64,000 bases of DNA, taken from Aeromonas tecta. Lineage in GTDB: Bacteria; Pseudomonadota; Gammaproteobacteria; Enterobacterales; Aeromonadaceae. Where the stretch lies: assembly GCF_000820185.1 (NCBI RefSeq), contig NZ_CDCA01000036.1, positions 310,786-374,785 of the forward strand, given 5' to 3'. This document shows positions 58,918 to 64,000 of this stretch, in pieces. How positions within the stretch are numbered: the first letter of the stretch is position 1; each line of letters opens with the position of its first letter. Under the pieces are notes generated by a model. It searched no databases and had not been told where the DNA came from. It was given only the letters and a program-made list of their open reading frames with translations. Both the position numbers and the translations under genes were made by a program.

Positions 58918-60110
58918 ACCGGGGTACTCCTGTCCAGGGTGTTCAGCAGGTTGGCCTTGGAGATAAGCCCCAGATAACTGCCATCCGGTTCGACCACGGG
59001 CACCTGACAGGGTGCGGCGGCCACTTGGCTGATGAGTTCATTGAGAGGGGTATCCGCCAAAATGGGCTGGATGTCCGCCAGCAGCGCCTGCTCCAGGCTG
59101 CCCTTGTCACGCACCGCCTGACTCAGCGATTCGACAGAGACGACGCCGAGGAAGCGGCGGCTGCGATCCACCACATAGCCATACTCTCGCTCCAGCTCCT
59201 TGAGCTGGCGTAGGGCGTTGCCCGGCCCGTCCGTGGTGTGTTTCTTGATGAGGGGCATCTGCTTGCGGCTCGCCACATCGCGGGCGCTGAATACGTTGGC
59301 CAGATCCACCCCGCGAAAGAAGGCGCGTACATAGTCGTTGGCGGGTTGGTTCAGGATCTCGTCCGGCGTGCCGACTTGCACCACCTGACCGTCCTGCATG
59401 ATGGCGATGCGATCGCCGATGCGCATCGCCTCGTCCAGATCATGGGAAATGAAAACGATGGTCCGCTGCTGACTGGCCTGCAGCTTGAGCAGTTCATCCT
59501 GCATTTCTGTGCGGATCAAGGGATCCAGCGCGGAGAACGCCTCGTCCATCAGCAGGATATCCGGGTCATTGGCCAGGGCTCGGGCCAGGCCGACGCGCTG
59601 CTTCATGCCGCCGGAGAGGGCATCGGGGTAGGCGTCAATCCACTGACCCAGTCCCACCTGATGCAGGGCCTGGCGGGCACTGCGCTGACGATCCGCCAGC
59701 GGCACCCCGGCCAGCTCCAGGCCGAAGGCGGTGTTTTCCAGCACGCTCAGGTGGGGCATCAGGGCGAAGGATTGAAACACCATGCTGATCTTCTTGCGCC
59801 GCACCTGGCGCAGCTCGCTATCCGAGATGGCGGCGATGTCTTCACCGTCGATCAGCACCTGACCACGGGTCGGCTCGATCAGCCGGTTGAAGAGCCGTAC
59901 CAGAGTGGATTTGCCCGAGCCGGACAGGCCCATGACCACGAAGATCTCCCCCTCCTGGATGGCGAGGTTGACGTCTTGCACCCCCAGGGTCTGCCCGGTC
60001 TTTTGCAAGATGCTGGCGCGGTCGTGCCCTTTTGCCAATAATTTGAACGCTTTTTCCGGCTGTTCACCGAAGATTTTATAGAGTGATTTGACCTCAAGCT
60101 TGACTGTCAT
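58914..60110 (-). CDS. proV: Glycine betaine/proline ABC transporter ATP-binding protein
   Basis: ProV powers uptake of osmoprotectants. 398 residues: Walker [15 protein letters not shown], signature [15 protein letters not shown], Walker [14 protein letters not shown] and H-loop [10 protein letters not shown], followed by two CBS domains (about 285-395) that sense ionic strength in this family. First gene of proVWX. The long AT-rich region upstream fits osmotic control, as in E. coli proU. Confidence 0.96.
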   Translation of the reverse strand: MTVKLEVKSLYKIFGEQPEKAFKLLAKGHDRASILQKTGQTLGVQDVNLAIQEGEIFVVMGLSGSGKSTLVRLFNRLIEPTRGQVLIDGEDIAAISDSELRQVRRKKISMVFQSFALMPHLSVLENTAFGLELAGVPLADRQRSARQALHQVGLGQWIDAYPDALSGGMKQRVGLARALANDPDILLMDEAFSALDPLIRTEMQDELLKLQASQQRTIVFISHDLDEAMRIGDRIAIMQDGQVVQVGTPDEILNQPANDYVRAFFRGVDLANVFSARDVASRKQMPLIKKHTTDGPGNALRQLKELEREYGYVVDRSRRFLGVVSVESLSQAVRDKGSLEQALLADIQPILADTPLNELISQVAAAPCQVPVVEPDGSYLGLISKANLLNTLDRSTPV

Positions 60111-60575
60111 ACTGTCCTTTTTTTATGGCCGACATCTTGCTGTTTCAGCTGCCGAACGCGAACCAATTACTTTCAACACTAAACAATTACCATGAAAAAC
60201 AAAAGAACCATTAGAGTCCAATAAAAAACATAAAATCATAAGTAATTGATTTTTATCCATTATTTAATGAAACAAAAATTCAACAACAAGCCAAGATAAA
60301 CTAAAAAAACATAAAATAGTTGAGTTAAAAATCAATCATTTCGCCGTTTGATGAGTAAATACGGCCCGAGAATGGCATAAAGAGGGGGAGTTTGGCTGGC
60401 AGGAAAACGGCTCAAGCCGGCGCCCTGAAATCATTACAGAGCGAATCATTTTTAATGAGAACGAAGGGAGGAAGAAGAGAGCAACGCGAGGGCCGTAAAC
60501 ACCGATGACGGGCGTCATCGACAGCACAAAAAAAGGCCCCTGGCAATGCGAGAGGCCTTTTAGGCTCGAGTGAAG
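60111..60575. other. AT-rich regulatory spacer upstream of proV
   Basis: No gene. 60150-60345 is strongly AT-rich and contains the direct repeat AAAAAACATAAAAT at about 60221 and 60304, each followed by an ATCAAT/ATTGAT-type element. It likely holds the proV promoter and may be a nucleoid-protein (H-NS-like) silencing region, as for E. coli proU. At 60503-60520 an 8-bp perfect inverted repeat CGATGACG/CGTCATCG precedes the folA terminator. Confidence 0.45.
60528..60562 (-). terminator. Intrinsic terminator after folA
   Basis: On the minus strand AAAAGGCCTCT pairs with AGGGGCCTTTT (one G-U) and is followed by seven U residues, 15 bases after the folA stop. Confidence 0.8.
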
Positions 60576-61067
60576 CTAGCGTCGCTGCCAAGTCTCGAAA
60601 CAATAGGGATAGGGGTTCTTCTCATCGGCGAGATGAGGCTCGCTCTCCTGCTTTATCCAACCCCCGTCATCGAAGGCGGGGAAACGGGTGTCTCCCTCCA
60701 CCGCCAGATCGATTTGAGTCAGGTAGAGGCGACTCGCCTGTGGCAGCAGCTGGGCATAGAGATGACCACCGCCGATCACCATCAGCTCCGGGGTGGCATC
60801 GGCGCTCAGCAGGGCCAGCGCGGCCTCGACCGAATCGACGACCTCCACCCCCTCCACCCGATAATCGGGATTGCGGCTGATCACCAGATTGCGCCGTCCG
60901 GGCAGGGGACGACCGATGGATTCGAACGTCTTGCGCCCCATCAGCACCGGCTTGCCGAGGGTGACCCGCTTGAAGTGGGCCAGATCGGCGGGCAGGTGCC
61001 AGGGCATCTGGTTGTCTTTACCTATCACGCGATCGTGCGCCATGGCGGCAATCATGGAAATCATCAT
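60576..61067 (-). CDS. folA: Dihydrofolate reductase
   Basis: FolA reduces dihydrofolate to tetrahydrofolate with NADPH. The 163-residue protein contains [30 protein letters not shown], with the catalytic aspartate replaced in register by PADLA as in E. coli-type enzymes, and [26 protein letters not shown] lies eight bases before the first ATG; the second ATG (61064) matches E. coli. Downstream of yjjB by 24 bases, so it may share the transcript. Confidence 0.95.
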   Translation of the reverse strand: MMISMIAAMAHDRVIGKDNQMPWHLPADLAHFKRVTLGKPVLMGRKTFESIGRPLPGRRNLVISRNPDYRVEGVEVVDSVEAALALLSADATPELMVIGGGHLYAQLLPQASRLYLTQIDLAVEGDTRFPAFDDGGWIKQESEPHLADEKNPYPYCFETWQRR

Positions 61068-61091
61068 GGCGTCAGCTCCTCACACCCTATC

Positions 61092-61559
61092 TCAGACAAT
61101 GGGCCGGTTACGGTACACGACCAGCGAGGGGATCGCCAAACCGAAACTGAGGGCCCCCACGATAAACAGCGCCTTGAGGCCATTCTCCACCGCCCCCTGG
61201 ATAAGCTCCATAGTCACACCCGAGATGTTGAGCTCCACCACGGCGATCATCGCCTTGAACGCATAGCTGCCGGGGATCATGGGGATGATGGAGGCGACGC
61301 TGAACACGGGCCGTGGCGCCAGCAGGCGGCGCGACCAGTAGACGCAGACAAAACCGACCGTGGTGGACGCCGCCAAGGTGGCCCACTCGATGGGCATGCC
61401 GTAGTGGATGAGCAGGGTGCGCAGGCTGTGGGCCAGGGCGCCCCCCATGGCGCAATACTTCAACATGCGCGGTGGCACGTTGAACAACATGGCAAACCCC
61501 ACCGCCGGAATGGCCGACCAGAACGCATCCTTGGCCAGCAGCCAGAGCAGATCCATCAT
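61092..61559 (-). CDS. yjjB: Threonine/serine exporter family small subunit (YjjB, ThrE-2)
   Basis: About 155 residues with four to five membrane helices, of the ThrE C-terminal family: LLAKDAFWSAIPAVGFAMLFNVPPR, VASIIPMIPGSYAFKAM. In E. coli YjjP and YjjB together export succinate, and in other bacteria the fused form exports threonine/serine; which applies here is unknown. The ATGATG start overlaps the stop of the YjjP-tail mini-ORF immediately upstream. The codon at 61568 is a GTG and less likely. Confidence 0.88.
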   Translation of the reverse strand: MMDLLWLLAKDAFWSAIPAVGFAMLFNVPPRMLKYCAMGGALAHSLRTLLIHYGMPIEWATLAASTTVGFVCVYWSRRLLAPRPVFSVASIIPMIPGSYAFKAMIAVVELNISGVTMELIQGAVENGLKALFIVGALSFGLAIPSLVVYRNRPIV

Positions 61560-61642
61560 ACCTGCCACCCCCAGATCCCGATGACTGACATGGCTAATAT
61601 GATACCGATGATTGCAATGGCACTGATGGTGAGCAGGCTCAT
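61556..61642 (-). CDS. 28-residue membrane mini-ORF duplicating the YjjP C-terminus
   Basis: From ATG 61642 the frame reads MSLLTISAIAIIGIILAMSV then IGIWGWQV and TGA. It mirrors the last YjjP helix (LLTISAAIGIILAMSVTGIWGWQV) 120 bases upstream, with about eight silent codon changes, one Thr-to-Ile change and a two-codon in-frame insertion. The stop overlaps the yjjB ATGATG. It would form one hydrophobic helix. Intact frame, silent-biased divergence and coupling make it a serious small-protein candidate. Confidence 0.55.
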   Translation of the reverse strand: MSLLTISAIAIIGIILAMSVIGIWGWQV

Positions 61643-61677
61643 CGTACTTGGGAGCCCCTGCCGCGAGTCGAGATAAG

Positions 61678-62475
61678 TCATACCTGCCACCCCCAGATAC
61701 CGGTGACCGACATGGCCAGGATAATACCTATGGCCGCACTAATAGTGAGCAGGGTCGCCGTTCCCCAGCGTGCCAGCCCCATGTTGAAGTAGCCCTTCAC
61801 CATGTCGGACACCGCATTGATGAGCGGGAAGCCCGGCACCAGCAGCAGGACGCTGGCCGCCATGGCGAGATAGGGTTGCTCGCCCCAGCCGAAGTAGGTG
61901 GCGCTCGAGGCGATCAGGGTGGCGACGAAGCCGGTCACGGCGAAGTTGATGAGCGGACTGTGGTGATGACGTGCCATCAGTTGGCGCACCCGCATCGCCA
62001 CCGCAGAGGCGACGAAGGTCACCAGGAAGACGGGCCAGTCGCCACCAAACAGCAGGCTGAAGGCCCCGCAGGAGAAGCCCACCATGGGCACCACCAGCCA
62101 GGGATGATAGTGGAACGGCACTATGGCATCGAGCCGCTGGCGCACTTCCCGCGCGCCGACCAGCTCCTTCTCCGCCAGGATGCAGAGCCGCTGTACTTCG
62201 CACACTACCTGCATGTTGATGCCTTGATCCCGCACCCGACGGGTAGTGGTGACGCAATGCCCCTGGTAGAGGCTGGTCAAGACGATGCCGCTGGCAGAGA
62301 GCGCCATCTCGACACTCTCCAGTCCCAGCGCCAGGCCGAGCCGCACCGTGGTCTGCTCTACGATGCGCGCCTCGGCACCATATTGAGCCAGCAACTGGCC
62401 CACCTTGACGATAATGCGGGTGATCTCTGTCTGCTGTTCCGGCGACAACACCCGTCTTGGAGTAATACTTCTCAT
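61678..62475 (-). CDS. yjjP: Threonine/serine exporter family large subunit (YjjP, ThrE)
   Basis: About 265 residues: a cytosolic N-terminal part (TEITRIIVKVGQLLAQYGAEARIVEQT) with conserved GxExxE-like signature, then five membrane helices including PHxxxPMVGFSCGAFSLLFGGDWPVFLVTF and PGFPLINAVSDMVKGY. Partner of yjjB. The start is uncertain among ATGs at 62478 and 62475 and a TTG at 62496; 62475 gives the better spacing to AAGGG. The stop is TGA right after GWGWQV-type tail. Confidence 0.88.
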   Translation of the reverse strand: MRSITPRRVLSPEQQTEITRIIVKVGQLLAQYGAEARIVEQTTVRLGLALGLESVEMALSASGIVLTSLYQGHCVTTTRRVRDQGINMQVVCEVQRLCILAEKELVGAREVRQRLDAIVPFHYHPWLVVPMVGFSCGAFSLLFGGDWPVFLVTFVASAVAMRVRQLMARHHHSPLINFAVTGFVATLIASSATYFGWGEQPYLAMAASVLLLVPGFPLINAVSDMVKGYFNMGLARWGTATLLTISAAIGIILAMSVTGIWGWQV

Positions 62476-62616
62476 CATTCCCTTGAGTCGTAGCAAATTA
62501 AACGTAGCGACATATTACCCCAGCCACTTTATTCCTCCATATATATCCATGCCGCGAAACCGTTATCGCGTTATTTATTCCCCTGCCAGCCTTCATTTGC
62601 AGCAAATAACAAACAA

Positions 62617-62645
62617 GCCACCACGCTTATTAACAAGGTGGTGGC
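62617..62645 (-). terminator. Intrinsic terminator after the DUF3135 gene
   Basis: GCCACCAC and GTGGTGGC pair across 13 nt and are followed on the minus strand by UUGUUUGUU, about 48 bases past the stop. Confidence 0.65.
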
Positions 62646-62692
62646 TCGGCTTATGAAAAAAGATGAAAATATAAATAAAACGGCTAAATATT

Positions 62693-63031
62693 CTATTTAT
62701 CCCGGCGATGATCTGCGAGCCGGATAACATTATTTCCAGGAGGTCCGCCATCCGCCAGGGGGGCGGTTTCATGCTGGAGGTCACTGATCTGGCTGCGCAT
62801 GGCGTAAAAGGATTCATGCATCATATTGGCAATCCGGATGCAGCTATCGAGGTTGTTTTTAGCCAGTCGACGCTGGCAGTCTATGCGAAATTGTAAACCC
62901 CGCAGTCGTCGTTGCCGATCAGGCCCCACCTGTTCGATCAGGGCATCGATTTGCTTGTGCAAAAGTTCATCCAGCCGCTCCGGCTCGGCGAGGGCCCAGT
63001 GTTTGAGAGTATCGAAATCTGGCAGCTCCAT
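62693..63031 (-). CDS. DUF3135 family protein
   Basis: A 112-residue cytoplasmic protein. MELPDFDTLKHWALAEPERLDELL at the N-terminus and the arginine-rich RQRRLRGLQFRIDCQRRLAKNN middle are the conserved parts of DUF3135, found in Vibrio, Shewanella and Aeromonas. Predicted helical; function unknown. Single gene with a GGAGGGC site just before the start. Confidence 0.82.
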   Translation of the reverse strand: MELPDFDTLKHWALAEPERLDELLHKQIDALIEQVGPDRQRRLRGLQFRIDCQRRLAKNNLDSCIRIANMMHESFYAMRSQISDLQHETAPLADGGPPGNNVIRLADHRRDK

Positions 63032-63431
63032 ATGCCCTCCTGGCCAGAGGCCTCATGTGTGACACATCCAAACTACGCTCAGCACATAATTTCACTGTCC
63101 GTAAGAAAAGTTATATAAGAGGGCGGCGATCTTGGTTCAGCCTGCTCCGAGTCACAGGAGTCCGATTTTTGAACAATATGCAGGGGTAGCTGCGAGGAAA
63201 TAGATTTATTCGTTAATATTCAGATGATTATGAAAAACTCTTGTATGGCATTTTTTTTAGAAAATTTACGAACTCGTGTCACCGCTCTTATTCCCGAATA
63301 TTCGATTAGCGTGAGATCGTTTTCATTCGAACCATTTTTTCACTCATGCCCCCGAGCGGTCGCGGTGCTTTAACATATCTCACTGATTATGTTATTTTAT
63401 TTACCACTTTCAGCACGACAAAGAGCAGCTC
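63032..63431. other. Non-coding spacer between the DUF3135 gene and mog
   Basis: About 400 bases, AT-rich from 63170 to 63290, separating divergent genes. It must hold both promoters. No hairpin with a U-tract, known operator or short gene was recognised. Confidence 0.4.
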
Positions 63432-63962
63432 ATGAGCAAGGCAAGAATCGGTATCGTCACCGTCAGCGATCGCGCCAGCGCAGGCGTCTATGAGGATCTC
63501 TCCGGCAAGGCCATCATGGAGACCCTGGGTGCCTATCTGACCTCGGAGTGGGAAGCCGTCTACCGGCTCATCCCGGATGAGCAGGATCAGATTGAAGCGA
63601 CCCTGACCCAACTGGCGGATGAGGAACACTGCAGCCTCATCGTCACCACGGGCGGCACCGGCCCGGCAAAGCGGGATGTGACCCCGGAAGCCACGGAGGC
63701 GGTGTGCGATCGCATGATGCCAGGCTTCGGTGAGCTGATGCGGGCGGAGTCGCTCAAGTTCGTCCCCACCGCCATTCTGTCGCGCCAGACAGCAGGCCTG
63801 CGCGGCAGCAGCCTCATCGTCAATTTACCGGGCAAACCCAAATCGATCCGCGAGTGCCTGGATGCTGTCTTCCCCGCCATCCCTTACTGCATCGACCTGA
63901 TGGACGGCCCCTATCTCGAGTGCGACGAGAGCGTCATCAAGCCATTTCGTCCCAAGAAATAA
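63432..63962 (+). CDS. mog: Molybdopterin adenylyltransferase
   Basis: Mog adenylates molybdopterin before molybdate insertion, a step needed by TorA encoded in this window. The 176-residue protein has RIGIVTVSDRASAGVYED, the signature LIVTTGGTGPAKRDVTPEATEA and PGFGELMRAESLKFVPTAILSRQTAGLRG, then NLPGKPKSIRECLDAVFPAIPYCIDL, close to E. coli Mog, somewhat shorter. GAGCAGC precedes the ATG. Confidence 0.95.
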   Translation: MSKARIGIVTVSDRASAGVYEDLSGKAIMETLGAYLTSEWEAVYRLIPDEQDQIEATLTQLADEEHCSLIVTTGGTGPAKRDVTPEATEAVCDRMMPGFGELMRAESLKFVPTAILSRQTAGLRGSSLIVNLPGKPKSIRECLDAVFPAIPYCIDLMDGPYLECDESVIKPFRPKK

Positions 63963-64000
63963 ACGAGCTGGCCGGGGTCTCCCCCAGCCAGTGTCTCATT

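Noticed and set aside
60503..60520. Perfect palindrome CGATGACG/CGTCATCG near folA as an operator
   Set aside because: It lies between the proV promoter region and the folA terminator, matches no known consensus, and could be part of a second hairpin after folA; kept only as a remark in the spacer entry.

Overview
The window reads as chromosomal DNA of a gammaproteobacterium, most likely Aeromonas. The evidence is GC-rich housekeeping genes close to those of E. coli and Vibrio, a complete TMAO respiration cluster, a GlyGly-CTERM secreted protease, a single RF2 gene with its programmed frameshift, and familiar local orders (nrdR-ribD-ribE-ribBA-ribH-nusB-thiL-pgpA, accBC-yhdT-panF-prmA, ydjA/sppA/yeaC/ansA, cysJIH, proVWX). 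The species call is inference. No tRNA, rRNA, CRISPR array, prophage or insertion sequence was seen.

Layout: 1-7.6 kb is the riboflavin/NrdR cluster on the minus strand, interrupted by a plus-strand trypsin-like protease. 7.7-9.5 kb holds a ParB-like conserved gene and glyA. 9.7-20.3 kb is the tor region (torS, torT, two small cysteine-rich proteins, torR, torCAD, a small membrane protein). 20.4-24.3 kb has a PAS-GGDEF-EAL protein and acs. 24.5-33.7 kb runs aroQ, accBC, yhdT-panF, a divergent PTS IIBC, a LysR/oxidoreductase pair, a non-coding stretch with two candidate small RNAs, and prmA. 34-44.4 kb has a sugar acetyltransferase, ydjA, fadH, sppA, a Nudix protein, a lipoprotein, a long GAPDH, yeaC and ansA. 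44.9-52.2 kb has gltS, a chemoreceptor, prfB, lysS and a PhzF-like protein. 52.4-60.1 kb has cysJIH and proVWX. 60.5-64 kb has folA, yjjP/yjjB, a DUF3135 protein and mog.

The functional themes are cofactor synthesis (riboflavin, thiamine, molybdopterin), anaerobic TMAO respiration (TorS/T/R sensing, TorC/A respiration, TorD chaperone; Mog supplies the molybdenum cofactor step), acetate and fatty acid metabolism (acs, accBC, fadH), sulfite reduction and osmoprotection.

Two observations deserve most attention. First, several genes carry partial tandem 'echoes' of one of their own ends. At five copies (two behind nrdR, one behind yjjP, one ahead of fadH, one ahead of the small gene after torD) the echo is an intact mini-ORF of 15-36 codons. 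In the better-preserved ones most codon differences from the parent gene are synonymous, and three overlap the next start codon as ATGA/TGATG. Decayed echoes follow ribD, accC and prmA. Second, 32.40-32.68 kb contains two tandem minus-strand intrinsic terminators with no minus-strand gene upstream. Each lies 75-100 bases below a TGGCACG promoter element, one of them a close sigma-54 match. This suggests two unrecognised small RNAs of about 85-90 nt.
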